DNA of 64,000 bases. Source: a virus. Position numbers and translations under genes: made by a program. The stretch is from positions 1 through 64,000 of IMG/VR virus record IMGVR_UViG_3300031974_001349, one strand, 5' to 3'. Positions 17,158-24,521 of this stretch are shown here, one piece after another. The stretch's first letter is position 1, and the number at the start of each line of letters is the position of its first letter. The notes under the pieces are model-generated. The model did no database searches, was not told where the DNA came from, and was given only the letters and a program-made list of their open reading frames with translations.

Positions 17158-17787
17158 GTGGCAGGGATAGAAGAATTAAAGAGCAAGGTGATCTCGAAGA
17201 ATGGTATGGCATTCTCGAACCAGTTCGGGATCGAGTTGCCTAGCATAGGTTCAGAAGACAAAGACACCCTGAACATCCTATGTAAGACTGCTGAACTTCC
17301 TGGTAAACAGATCACTACACTTGACCGTAATATAGGATTGCAGTTTGAAAAAGTAGTAAATGGATTTGCGGTTGCTGACGTTACGGTATCATTCATCATG
17401 CTGAATGACTACGGTGTCAAGAAATACTTTGACAAGTGGCAGAGTCTTATGGTAGACGAAGAGGGTGGTCGTGTAGCATATAAGACAGACTACGCAAAGA
17501 AGATCACCATCCACCAGTTGTCAAAACCGCAAGTACGACTAGGATTCGACCTAGGTCCACTTGATTTCAATTTCGATCTTTTCGGCAACTCTATATACAG
17601 TGTAGAGTTAGAGGACGCATTCCCGACATCGATCAATGCAATCTCTCTAGCAAACGACGCAGACCAGTTGGTTGAGTTCTCAGTGCAGTTCTCATTCACT
17701 CGATGGTCTGTCAAGCAAGACAAACGTGATAGTCTATCAGACATCATTGACGCTAAATTTAACGTGAACTTGGGCAAGTACATTTAA
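17158..17787 (+). CDS. tail-tube-fold baseplate initiator (gp54/gp19 family)
   Basis: A 209-residue protein with the tail-tube fold pattern. A long strand pair around ILCKTAELPGKQITTLDRNI is followed by VADVTVSFIMLNDY and YFDKWQ, as in T4 gp19 and gp54. Between gp4 and gp26, and without the sheath gene next to it, the tube initiator gp54 (T4, about 320 residues) is the better fit than the major tube protein. The start is GTG (17158-17160) with moderate spacing to TAGGTGAC. The two possibilities cannot be told apart by eye. Confidence 0.65.
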   Translation: MAGIEELKSKVISKNGMAFSNQFGIELPSIGSEDKDTLNILCKTAELPGKQITTLDRNIGLQFEKVVNGFAVADVTVSFIMLNDYGVKKYFDKWQSLMVDEEGGRVAYKTDYAKKITIHQLSKPQVRLGFDLGPLDFNFDLFGNSIYSVELEDAFPTSINAISLANDADQLVEFSVQFSFTRWSVKQDKRDSLSDIIDAKFNVNLGKYI

Positions 17788-17802
17788 ATTATAGGATAAA
17801 TT

Positions 17803-18510
17803 ATGGCATTACCAAAACTAAACGATAATCCTAGTTATAGGGTTACGGTACCGTCGACGGGGCAAGAAACTTCGTTCCGTCCGTTCTTGGTCAAAGAGCA
17901 AAAGGCATTGTTGATTGCATATGAGACACAAGACAAGAAGGATATGATTCGTGCTGTTTTAAGAACGATCGAAGCATGTGTTGAAGAACCGTTAAAGGGA
18001 AATCTTACTACATTCGATGTAGACTATCTGTTCACGAAGATCCGTGCTAAGTCTGTCGGTGAAACTGCGGACATTCAAGTAAAGTGTTCGAAGTGTGAAG
18101 CAGTAAATGAAGTATCGGTTGAATTGGACGAAGTTGTGATGTCCGGTGAGGTTTCCGAAAATGTTATCGCACTCAATGATGACGTATCTATTGAAATGAG
18201 ATACCCGACCTACGAGCAATTTATGGACAGTCAAACCTTGCTCGAAGACGGTTCTCCAACAGAGACCTTAATGGATCTTTTGGTGGTTTGCATGGATAGT
18301 GTGTTGACAGAAGAAGAACGTATCGATATGTCCGGAGAAACTCGGGAGTCGATCAATGAGTTCTTAGAGTCGATGACTGCAGATCAGTTCGAACGAGTCA
18401 CGACATTCGTAAGTAATATGCCTACAGTTTCGCAGGACATAGTCTTCAAGTGTACCTCATGTAAGACTAAGAACACACGAACCCTCAAGGGGATGGATGA
18501 TTTTTTTTAA
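17803..18510 (+). CDS. 26: baseplate hub protein gp26 (T4_baseplate family), zinc ribbon
   Basis: A 235-residue protein equivalent to T4 gp26 (208 residues). The N-terminal SFRPFLVKEQKALLIAYET segment is the family mark. Two CxxC pairs, CSKC at about 95 and CTSC at about 222, suggest a structural zinc site. gp26 is needed for hub assembly. The frame ends in GATGATTTTTTTTAA: a T TTT TTT heptamer lies directly before the stop and a -1 shift there would continue into the gp51 frame. TAAGGATAAATT upstream of the ATG gives a usable ribosome site. Confidence 0.85.
   Translation: MALPKLNDNPSYRVTVPSTGQETSFRPFLVKEQKALLIAYETQDKKDMIRAVLRTIEACVEEPLKGNLTTFDVDYLFTKIRAKSVGETADIQVKCSKCEAVNEVSVELDEVVMSGEVSENVIALNDDVSIEMRYPTYEQFMDSQTLLEDGSPTETLMDLLVVCMDSVLTEEERIDMSGETRESINEFLESMTADQFERVTTFVSNMPTVSQDIVFKCTSCKTKNTRTLKGMDDFF
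18487..18509 (+). promoter_or_regulatory. -1 programmed frameshift site between gp26 and gp51
   Basis: In the gp26 frame the codons are GAT TTT TTT TAA with an eighth T, making a perfect X XXY YYZ heptamer (T TTT TTT, 18501-18507) abutting the stop. An AAGGGG Shine-Dalgarno-like element at 18487-18492 lies 8 bases upstream, like the stimulator of dnaX. A -1 slip reads TTA ATA AAC CTC TCT and runs in frame into the gp51 ATG at 18534, giving one 889-nt fused frame. Frameshifted assembly chaperones are established for many tailed phages; use at gp26/gp51 is inference. Confidence 0.6.
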
Positions 18511-18533
18511 TAAACCTCTCTCACGATAACTTG

Positions 18534-18692
18534 ATGAACTACTATCAAGTCAATTTCCAACTACTAACAAATTTCAGTTACTCGTTGGATGAAGTCGAAA
18601 GAATGATACCGTGGGAGAGAGAAATTTATTTGACGATGCTAATCGAAGACATCAAAGAGAAGAACGAAAGAGCAAAGCAACAACAAGGATAA
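18534..18692 (+). CDS. 51: baseplate hub assembly catalyst gp51
   Basis: A 52-residue protein opening MNYYQVNFQLLTNFSYSL and including MIPWEREIYLTMLIEDI. The SLDEVERMIPWEREIY segment is the recognised core of the small gp51-type protein between gp26 and the tape measure in T4-like phages. T4 gp51 (249 residues) is longer. The ATG has no good ribosome site (CACGATAACTTG upstream), which fits production as a -1 frameshift extension of gp26. The frame is open back to a stop at 18498, so fusion is possible. Confidence 0.7.
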   Translation: MNYYQVNFQLLTNFSYSLDEVERMIPWEREIYLTMLIEDIKEKNERAKQQQG

Positions 18693-18696
18693 AAAA

Positions 18697-20349
18697 ATGG
18701 CAGCCACTCTTGATTCTGTTGTACAAGAACTTCAAACGCAGAGAACCGAAAATAAGACCAATTCGGAATCTGTTACTGAAGTTATGGGAGACGTACGCAA
18801 TCGTGTAGGGATGTCTAACAGCACTCTGCTTGACATGGTTGGTAATGTTCGTCGTCTCGATAGAAATATCATCGCAATAAAGAATGCTCCAAACGGAATG
18901 TCAGATGATTTAGTAAATGCTCTTGTCCCTTTGCGTATAGGTATCATGACACTAGTTGCTGATACTAAAAGCATGTTAAGGGCAGTCACCTCTCCACCTC
19001 CAGTAAACCCAGACGATTTAGAAACAGCAAGAGACGACGCATCATATAAATCCAACGTGCTCAAGTTGTTGACTGAAATTCGTGACCGTAGTAGTAGTGG
19101 AAACTCCAACGACGACGACGACGAACCAAGTAATTCTCCTAGGAGATCTGGTGGTGCATTGGGTGTTCTTATTGGTCCTGCCGCAACACTTGCGGTTATA
19201 TTAGGATCATTAGCAGGTGCAGCTGCTGGCATAACAAAACCTCTTCGAATGATGGCGGGTGCAGTTGGTAGACTCTTAAAATCAATGAGTCCTCAATTCA
19301 TTAAAGACTTTGCAAAACGAATAAAAACTTTTGCTGTCGATATGGGAAAGAGAGCAAGGGATGTCTTCGTTGCATTCGTTACCACTGTTAAATCTACTGC
19401 TAGTATGATAGGCAACACTATAAAAGCAGTGGTTGTAGAAAGTAAACTTGGGCAGACAGTAAGTCGTGTTAAGGATGGATTTAAATCACTTGCGGCACCA
19501 TTCAAAACCCTAGGAGATACTTTGGGTAGAGGAAAGGGGATGCTAAGTGGTATCGTACAACCGTTTCAAAAATTTGGTGGGTTCTTCAAATCCTTTGTGG
19601 GTACAATCGGTGCGGTCTTTAAAATTGTAGGAAAATTATTTGCTCCACTATCTGCTATCATCATCATAGGTAAAAATATTGTTAGTGATTTGATGAGTGG
19701 TGACTTTGGATTCGGTACCATAAAAAATATCATCGATGATCTCATAAAATTCTTCGTCACCGATTTGCTTGATTTGATTAAAGGAGCATTTGCTTGGATC
19801 GCAGAAAAACTTGGGTTTGACGGCATAGCAGAATCTTTAAACTCTTTCAGTTTCTCGGGACTGTATCAAAAATTATCAGACACTATCTCAGACACCATCG
19901 GTGGTTTCTTTGATGCCTTTAAAGATGAAGGTGGGAAACTAAATTTTGGTAAGATGATAGGATTTGTTCTACAAAAATTTATCTCTGTAGCAACGTCTAT
20001 TCCACGAGCAATATTGAGAGGACTTGCAACAGCCGCAGAAGAGTACCTCCCAGACTTTTTAAGTTCCAAAGTTGCGGATGGTCTAAGGGGAATGGAAGGT
20101 AAACTTGATAAAGCATTCGGTATCGATGCGGACGTAAGTGGAGCAATTGCCGCACGTAAGTCTGCTCGTGCGGCAGAACTGAATGAGGCAACTCAAGAGT
20201 CAGATGAGTTGAAAAGAACTGCTGGCAACGTCACCATCATGGACAACTCTCAGAAGAATACTGTCTCCGGTGGTGGGGGTGGTGGATCACCGTCACTGGG
20301 TACGTCGTCTGCAACAGACGCACACGATCCAGCAACAAGTCACATATAA
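18697..20349 (+). CDS. tape measure / baseplate hub protein gp29-like
   Basis: A 550-residue protein close in size to T4 gp29 (590) and in the same place after gp26 and gp51. The first 150 residues are helical and charged. Hydrophobic, Gly/Ala-rich segments follow near 155-185 (LIGPAATLAVILGSLAGAA) and 310-330, then alternating amphipathic helices and a Gly/Ser-rich C terminus. This pattern fits a tape measure that fills the tube and enters the host membrane. It has TAAAAAA between gp51 and its ATG with AAGGAT as ribosome site, and ends before a terminator. Confidence 0.75.
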   Translation: MAATLDSVVQELQTQRTENKTNSESVTEVMGDVRNRVGMSNSTLLDMVGNVRRLDRNIIAIKNAPNGMSDDLVNALVPLRIGIMTLVADTKSMLRAVTSPPPVNPDDLETARDDASYKSNVLKLLTEIRDRSSSGNSNDDDDEPSNSPRRSGGALGVLIGPAATLAVILGSLAGAAAGITKPLRMMAGAVGRLLKSMSPQFIKDFAKRIKTFAVDMGKRARDVFVAFVTTVKSTASMIGNTIKAVVVESKLGQTVSRVKDGFKSLAAPFKTLGDTLGRGKGMLSGIVQPFQKFGGFFKSFVGTIGAVFKIVGKLFAPLSAIIIIGKNIVSDLMSGDFGFGTIKNIIDDLIKFFVTDLLDLIKGAFAWIAEKLGFDGIAESLNSFSFSGLYQKLSDTISDTIGGFFDAFKDEGGKLNFGKMIGFVLQKFISVATSIPRAILRGLATAAEEYLPDFLSSKVADGLRGMEGKLDKAFGIDADVSGAIAARKSARAAELNEATQESDELKRTAGNVTIMDNSQKNTVSGGGGGGSPSLGTSSATDAHDPATSHI

Positions 20350-20351
20350 GA

Positions 20352-20383
20352 AAAAGGGGACTCGATGTCCCCTTATTTTTTTA
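20352..20383. terminator. bidirectional intrinsic terminator
   Basis: Stem AAGGGGAC / GTCCCCTT around a short loop (20354-20374) with a run of T on the plus side and A on the other. It ends the plus-strand gp4-gp29 block and, read backwards, also the minus-strand gp32 transcripts; the stop of the small minus gene lies in the T tract. Confidence 0.85.
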
Positions 20384-20626
20384 CTTCAAGTGTGTTTCAA
20401 TTTCACCTAAGATTCTTGACTTACTCCAAGACTTGCGGACAACAATGCCGTTAGTCTCAGCAGTCTCGATCAACTGTGCCTTAGACAAGTTGACCAAGTC
20501 TGGTTGACTTGGGGTGGTAGGTCGACCACCACCCGTAGTCTTTTCTGGTTTGCTTGATACCGATCGGTAGATCAGACCAAACGCAACCAGACCCGCAAGA
20601 ATCAGAATAATCATATTAGTATCCAT
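20381..20626 (-). CDS. small membrane-anchored SAP/HeH-like protein
   Basis: 81 residues. An N-terminal transmembrane segment (MIILILAGLVAFGLIY, residues 5-20) is followed by a Lys/Pro/Thr linker and a C-terminal helix-extended-loop-helix (LSKAQLIETAETNGI, then SKSRILGEIETHL). The latter resembles SAP or HeH folds that bind nucleic acid. It could tether DNA or a replication protein to the membrane. It lies 3 bases downstream of gp32. Function is unknown; the domain call is by pattern only. Confidence 0.6.
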   Translation of the reverse strand: MDTNMIILILAGLVAFGLIYRSVSSKPEKTTGGGRPTTPSQPDLVNLSKAQLIETAETNGIVVRKSWSKSRILGEIETHLK

Positions 20627-20629
20627 TGA

Positions 20630-21580
20630 TTAGTCCTCCGCAGCCATCTGAGCAAAATAGGAAAGAGTGTCGTCTTCTTCTGCGGCAACCGCAGGAGTTG
20701 GTGCCGCAGCAGGTGCGGAAACGACAGTCGGTTCATCTGCAGTTGCGAAAGGTGCCGCCTCTGCAGTCTGAGCAAGTGCTTCGTTCTTCAACGTTGCACC
20801 AGCACCAGTAGCAAGACCCAGTACAGTCTCCAGTTTTGCCTTCAGATCATCGTAAGACTTAAACCAGTTAGGATCGTGTGCATTCGGATAATTAGGTACC
20901 ACAAACTCGTTCAGATCATATAGAGAGTTGTAGATTGCTTCAAGTTGTGTCTCATCGGCACCAGCAAGAGGAGCAGTTGTCTTGAAGTCAGACTTATCGT
21001 AGTTACGGTATCCAGCAACGTTGCGGATCTTCAACTCGAAGTCTGCTCCACCCCAAAAATCAAATGGGTTGACAGGTTCTTCTCCAGGGAATTCTGGTTG
21101 CATCTGATCCATGATCTTGTCGAAGATCTTCTTGCCGAACTCATAGATGAATACCTTGCCGTTGTTGGCAGGGTTGGCAGGATCGTTGATGACTTGAATG
21201 TTAGTGACGTAGTGCAGACGACGCTTCTGTCGACGTGCAGTCTCTTTGTCCTCTTCAATGCCAGAGTTCCACAGACGTGAGTTTAACTCACCGACTGGGT
21301 CGTTCTGACCTAGAGTTGTAAGAGATCGTTCGATATACCACTGACCAGTTGGACCCTTGAATGCGTGGTCCCAGTAACGTACCCACGGAAGATCTTGACC
21401 TTCGGTCGCAGGTAGGAAACGAATGACTGCGTAACCGTTACCCTGTTCATCAACAGTCGGTTTCCACTTTCGGTCGTCTTGGTATTTGTTGGTGTTTGAG
21501 ACCTGACCAGATGCTTCAGTTGCCGCACTGACCAGTTTAGAGATGTCCATAGATCTGGACTTGAGATTTGCAAAAGACAT
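20630..21580 (-). CDS. 32: single-stranded DNA-binding protein gp32
   Basis: A 316-residue T4 gp32 homologue (301 in T4) that coats ssDNA in replication, recombination and repair. The N terminus (MSFANLKSRSMDISKLV) is the cooperativity domain, the core has GYAVIRFLPATEG, WVRYWDHAFKGP and KVFIYEFGKKIFDKIMDQM, and the C terminus is acidic (EEDDTLSYFAQMAAED) for partner binding. T4 gp32 holds a zinc ion with His and three Cys; this protein has no cysteine, so the zinc subdomain is lost, as in cyanophage gp32. Its late promoter is at 21642-21649. Confidence 0.93.
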   Translation of the reverse strand: MSFANLKSRSMDISKLVSAATEASGQVSNTNKYQDDRKWKPTVDEQGNGYAVIRFLPATEGQDLPWVRYWDHAFKGPTGQWYIERSLTTLGQNDPVGELNSRLWNSGIEEDKETARRQKRRLHYVTNIQVINDPANPANNGKVFIYEFGKKIFDKIMDQMQPEFPGEEPVNPFDFWGGADFELKIRNVAGYRNYDKSDFKTTAPLAGADETQLEAIYNSLYDLNEFVVPNYPNAHDPNWFKSYDDLKAKLETVLGLATGAGATLKNEALAQTAEAAPFATADEPTVVSAPAAAPTPAVAAEEDDTLSYFAQMAAED

Positions 21581-21641
21581 AATATGTTCCTTGTATAAAC
21601 TAAAATATAAACTTAAGTATGAATTACCTCTAGGGCATATG

Positions 21642-21649
21642 TATTTATA
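21642..21649 (-). promoter_or_regulatory. T4-type late promoter TATAAATA for gp32
   Basis: Exact TATAAATA on the minus strand, about 60 bases before the gp32 start. The gp33 stop TAA (21645-21647) is inside it. T4 gp32 is also read from middle and late promoters. Confidence 0.7.
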
Positions 21650-21881
21650 CGTCCAGAGTGTTCTGCTTCGGCAAAAAGTTTAATTGCCGTGCCTCCGATT
21701 CGAGATGCTCAACGATAGTAGGTGTTAGATACTTTTTGATATCCTCCAACTCCAATCCGTTCTTTTCGCATAGGTGCACAATGCTGTCCATGTAGGACAT
21801 CTTGTTTTGGTACACGAAGGTTTCGATCATCTGAGAGAAAGACTTTTTCGTTAGAAATTTTTCTTCTGTGTTCTCATCCAT
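21645..21881 (-). CDS. 33: late transcription co-activator gp33
   Basis: A 78-residue protein of the gp33-like family of marine T4-like phages. The pattern MIETFVYQNKMSYMDSIVHL then CEKNGLELEDIKKYLTP and LESEARQLNFLP is the recognised core. T4 gp33 (112 residues) binds the RNA polymerase beta flap and joins gp55 to the sliding clamp. Its place next to gp32 matches T4 (59-33-dsbA-32). Together with TATAAATA sites in the window it supports T4-style late transcription. Its start overlaps the DUF2693 stop by 8 bases. Confidence 0.8.
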   Translation of the reverse strand: MDENTEEKFLTKKSFSQMIETFVYQNKMSYMDSIVHLCEKNGLELEDIKKYLTPTIVEHLESEARQLNFLPKQNTLDV

Positions 21882-22140
21882 TGATTACCTCAATGTTGGA
21901 GACGCTATCCACACGGAAAGACCTCCAATCTTGTGAGTCAATCGAATATGCTCGAACGACAGATCGGTTAGCAGAGTTTGCTTCCACACGTGACACCTTA
22001 TCTCCGGAGAGTTCAGGCATGTATTCAGTGAGCAGAGTGCATGCCATGATGCGTTCCTCACCGTTTACCTTTGTGAAAGTAACTTCAAGAACATTCTTGC
22101 GTAGTTGGTCTACGATTTTTTCATAATCAAAAAATGTCAT
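21874..22140 (-). CDS. DUF2693-like small SH3/WYL-type protein
   Basis: 88 residues. The pattern VTFTKVNGEERIMACTLL near residue 20 and the closing SQDWRSFRVDSVSNIEV match the DUF2693 (WYL-type) family of many T4-like phages. In this family the first strand pair is followed by a variable loop and a WR.FR.D motif. A ligand or nucleic-acid sensor has been suggested by fold; no function is established. It overlaps gp33. Confidence 0.7.
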   Translation of the reverse strand: MTFFDYEKIVDQLRKNVLEVTFTKVNGEERIMACTLLTEYMPELSGDKVSRVEANSANRSVVRAYSIDSQDWRSFRVDSVSNIEVING

Positions 22141-22151
22141 GGTAGACCCCC

Positions 22152-22451
22152 TTAGAAACGTTCGAATTCTTCGTCCTCTTCTGCGGACTCTTCTGAGTCT
22201 GCTTCTTGATGGACAAATTCAAGGAACTCTTCACTCTGGTCCAAGACAGCAATTGTGTGCTCGAATGCTTCCAGAGTACGAATAACTGCTTGTCGAGTTT
22301 CGTCATCTTCGGGTTTTTCACCGTGCTCCTTGATAAACAAATCAAGTGTATCAAGGTAGGCACAACGCATGTACTCACGGGTAATGAGTTCCACGTCGTT
22401 ACGTGGGTACTGACCTAGGTCGATCAGATTTTCAGGTTGTGGGATTGCCAT
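22152..22451 (-). CDS. conserved phage protein, unknown
   Basis: 99 residues from the ATG at 22451, chosen because it overlaps the preceding stop as TAATG; another ATG three codons further out is less likely. The protein is helical and acidic at the C terminus (QEADSEESAEEDEEFERF). No motif is recognised. It lies in a compact string leading to gp33, so it is probably an early or middle gene. Confidence 0.65.
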   Translation of the reverse strand: MAIPQPENLIDLGQYPRNDVELITREYMRCAYLDTLDLFIKEHGEKPEDDETRQAVIRTLEAFEHTIAVLDQSEEFLEFVHQEADSEESAEEDEEFERF

Positions 22452-22672
22452 TAATTCCATTCCTCTGAGTTTGTAGTAACTAAGTCTGAAAATTGACCTT
22501 CAATAAAACGATCAGTATCAGACCAACTAATGTTGGACTTGTAATCTTGACGATCCAAGACCTCAACTTCTTTTGCCAGTGCTTCATTAGCACGTGCGAT
22601 TTTGCCACGTTTCTGAATCTTAAGGGCAGCCTTACGAATCATTGCGTAACGTTCCTCTTTCGAGATTGCCAT
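22451..22672 (-). CDS. small helical phage protein, unknown
   Basis: 73 residues, with a basic N-terminal helix (EERYAMIRKAALKIQKRG) and an acidic tail. An excellent sigma70 promoter (22674-22703) abuts the first ATG and would start transcription inside codon 1-3. A second in-frame ATG at 22642, preceded by AAGAGGAA, could then be the real start, giving 63 residues. The stop overlaps the next start as TAATG. Confidence 0.6.
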   Translation of the reverse strand: MAISKEERYAMIRKAALKIQKRGKIARANEALAKEVEVLDRQDYKSNISWSDTDRFIEGQFSDLVTTNSEEWN

Positions 22673-22673
22673 A

Positions 22674-22703
22674 ATTATACCTCACTATGTATATGCCTGT
22701 CAA
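22674..22703 (-). promoter_or_regulatory. sigma70 early promoter
   Basis: TTGACA (22698-22703) and TATAAT (22674-22679) on the minus strand with an 18-base spacer. The predicted start near 22667 falls within the first codons of the gene that begins at 22672. Confidence 0.7.
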
Positions 22704-22707
22704 GCGG

Positions 22708-22854
22708 TTAAAACCCGTTGTTTGGATATAACTTATCCTCGGGGTAACCACGTTTCTTTACTTCTTTCTTACGATCGATGTGGGTAGATGGCCGATTGAA
22801 CTTCGGAGCATTCTTTGCTACCGGATTCGATCGTCTGGTAGACTTCTTCTTCAT
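22708..22854 (-). CDS. short basic phage protein, unknown
   Basis: 48 residues, opening MKKKSTRRSNPVAKNAPKFN and continuing with PSTHIDRKKEVKKRGY. The pattern NPVAK...FN(R/K)P.THxDRKKE recurs in small proteins of many phages, so it is taken as real despite its size. It overlaps the C terminus of the HExxH protein (22769-23254) by 86 bases in another frame. Rich in Lys and Arg, so it may bind nucleic acid. Function unknown. Confidence 0.6.
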   Translation of the reverse strand: MKKKSTRRSNPVAKNAPKFNRPSTHIDRKKEVKKRGYPEDKLYPNNGF

Positions 22855-23254
22855 AACGATATGCTTCTTCTTCCCAAGGTTGATCAGCATACCCGACGTT
22901 AACGTACTCGACTCCGTCGAAGATATGCTTGTAAACAATACTGTGCCTCTGGTCACACCAAGTCAAACCGATGTGGAGCAGTCGACCCGTGAGGATCTGA
23001 ACTGCGTGAATCAGTTCGTGTGCGATATGCACTTTCAATTGAGTATCGTCGACATCGTTGGTTCGCAATCGGACATCGACACGATCCTCTGTACCGTCTG
23101 CCTCACCCGAAAAGATTCCGATATCATCGGCAAAGGACACCTTGATGTATCCTCCTAAACGACCAATCCCAAGTGACTCCGCACAACGAAACACGTAGTC
23201 AGAGATCTCGAAACTGGGAGAGTCCTCGACGATGACGTTCTCTGCAATATTCAC
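22769..23254 (-). CDS. HExxH metallopeptidase-like protein
   Basis: 161 residues, with a zinc-binding motif AHELIHAVQ near residue 80 and a PWEEEAY segment near residue 128 whose Glu could be the third ligand (gluzincin style). No signal peptide, so it acts inside the cell. It shares its HExxH plus PWE.EAY layout with the gene at 28647. Neighbours are small genes in a coupled operon. A true protease, or a fold reused for another purpose, cannot be settled by eye; SprT-like is another possibility. Confidence 0.6.
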   Translation of the reverse strand: MNIAENVIVEDSPSFEISDYVFRCAESLGIGRLGGYIKVSFADDIGIFSGEADGTEDRVDVRLRTNDVDDTQLKVHIAHELIHAVQILTGRLLHIGLTWCDQRHSIVYKHIFDGVEYVNVGYADQPWEEEAYRYEEEVYQTIESGSKECSEVQSAIYPHRS

Positions 23255-23481
23255 TTCGGCATTACCATCTTGTTATCACGGAACTCAACACCCTCTGGTC
23301 CGGTCAACTTACCAAGCAACCACCAATCCTCTGCCTTCATAGCAGGAACGAACTGGTCACGGTCATCCTTGAACTTCGGACCCATCTCGTTGTAGTTGTT
23401 AAGGTACTCAACTGCTTCCATAAAAGATTCGAACTCTTGGACACAAAGACGATTATTCAATTTTGGTTTTGCTGTAAACAT
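23251..23481 (-). CDS. small phage protein, unknown
   Basis: 76 residues from MFTAKPKLNN. The start at 23481 is chosen over a longer frame because AGGAG lies 6-8 bases upstream and its ATG overlaps the previous stop as TAATG. It contains EFESFMEAVEYLNNYN and a C-terminal WWLLGKLTGPEGVEF block. The ATGA at 23251 overlaps the next start. Function unknown. Confidence 0.65.
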   Translation of the reverse strand: MFTAKPKLNNRLCVQEFESFMEAVEYLNNYNEMGPKFKDDRDQFVPAMKAEDWWLLGKLTGPEGVEFRDNKMVMPK

Positions 23482-23642
23482 TACTGATCTCCTTTCATTT
23501 CGTGACGGTACTCTCTCTTCAACCACCACTTGTACATTCTAAAATATTCTGCTGAATCGTAGAGGGGACTGCGACCCGTGAACTGTGTCACTTCGTCGCA
23601 GTGCTCGTACCACTTCTGACTACACCAATGACGGAAACTCAT
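23481..23642 (-). CDS. 53-residue phage protein, unknown
   Basis: The frame opens MSFRHWCSQKWYEHCDE and ends KREYRHEMKGDQ. It exactly fills the gap between its neighbours with TAATG overlaps at both ends, a strong sign of real coding. It is rich in Trp, Tyr, His and Arg (six aromatic residues in the first 15 or so). The C-rich opening (CS, HC) might bind a metal. No family is recognised. Confidence 0.65.
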   Translation of the reverse strand: MSFRHWCSQKWYEHCDEVTQFTGRSPLYDSAEYFRMYKWWLKREYRHEMKGDQ

Positions 23643-24190
23643 TATGCGTACCAACTACGGTAGAAGTCTTTGCCTTCTTCGGCAGGACTAGCATATCGAA
23701 CGTCGTCGATGTTGATGCCACGACCAGTGATTCGTTTCTTGAACTCAGCACCGATGAACTCATCCTTGACAGGAACGACACGGTCACTCATGAAACCTTC
23801 ACTACCCTCAACAGAGGCAACCGCAATCTCACGCAGAGTAACAGTCGCACCCTTCTTGGCAACAACCTGGTAAGCATCAATGTTAGTCTGCTCCCAACCC
23901 CAAGACGCAACGTAGAGATCACCTTCCTTGACACTCTCAAGGGCAGCTGCCTTAGCAACAGCACGGGCAATCTTACGATCTTGCTTCTGAACTTCAGCAC
24001 GATCAAGATCAACAAGGAACTGCTCAACGTGCTCGATCATGCGAGCAACACTACCGTAACGGTAAGCAAACTCAGTCTTGTAACCCAGACGGGCACGTTT
24101 GCTAGGACGTTGACAAACCGCAGTGATCTTATCTTCGTCGATGTTCAACTCAAGACCACGTGCTTCGTACTTCTCAATCAATGTTTTCAT
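23642..24190 (-). CDS. conserved phage protein with SWGWEQTNID motif
   Basis: 182 residues from the ATG at 24190, which has GAGG at a 7-base spacing. A central GDLYVASWGWEQTNIDAYQV segment (about 105-125) is a recognisable domain of phage and bacterial proteins of unknown function, followed by beta strands. The N terminus is helical. First gene of a long operon behind promoter 24220-24247. No catalytic motif was seen. Confidence 0.65.
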   Translation of the reverse strand: MKTLIEKYEARGLELNIDEDKITAVCQRPSKRARLGYKTEFAYRYGSVARMIEHVEQFLVDLDRAEVQKQDRKIARAVAKAAALESVKEGDLYVASWGWEQTNIDAYQVVAKKGATVTLREIAVASVEGSEGFMSDRVVPVKDEFIGAEFKKRITGRGINIDDVRYASPAEEGKDFYRSWYA

Positions 24191-24207
24191 AATCAATCCT
24201 CAACTCA

Positions 24208-24247
24208 ATTTACACAGTAATTATAGCAAATCTGGAACAAATGTCAA
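24208..24247 (-). promoter_or_regulatory. sigma70 early promoter with overlapping palindrome
   Basis: TTGACA (24242-24247), 16-base spacer, TATAAT (24220-24225) on the minus strand, with an A/T-rich tract just upstream (GTGTTGACA core). An imperfect 15-bp palindrome (ATTTAC ACA GTAATT on plus, 24208-24222) overlaps the -10; near-identical palindromes occur at 46754 and 48443. Confidence 0.8.
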
Positions 24248-24265
24248 CACTTTTTTAAAACTTTT

Positions 24266-24502
24266 TTATGGTAATTTCTCACAATAGATCGGATCTATTT
24301 TTCGTTCAACAATCTCCATCGCACATGGGTCACTGGCAAAAACCTTCCAAGTCCCATCGTACTGACTTGCAATCGTGATCTCGAACTCCTCTCCGTAAAC
24401 GTCATACGCCTCAAACTTGAACTCGTAGAAGATGTTAGGTTCTCCTAATCGTTCTACTAACCGTTCATAAGACGCATCAATATATCCCTGTAAACAACTC
24501 AT
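24266..24502 (-). CDS. small phage protein with LGEP motif
   Basis: 78 residues. The pattern SYERLVERLGEP near residue 12, then F..E.YDV and TWKVFASDP, resembles a small family in which a LxxxFGEP helix is followed by two or three beta strands. The RBS is GAGG upstream of the ATG at 24502. Its 5' leader is about 185 nt and holds three tandem UNCG hairpins (24522-24679). Function unknown. Confidence 0.6.
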   Translation of the reverse strand: MSCLQGYIDASYERLVERLGEPNIFYEFKFEAYDVYGEEFEITIASQYDGTWKVFASDPCAMEIVERKIDPIYCEKLP

Positions 24503-24521
24503 GACAACCTCACTGGGGAAA

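Noticed and set aside
17158-17787. Major tail tube protein gp19
   Set aside because: The fold fits, but position beside gp26 and absence of the sheath and portal genes favour the gp54-type initiator; left as family-level call.
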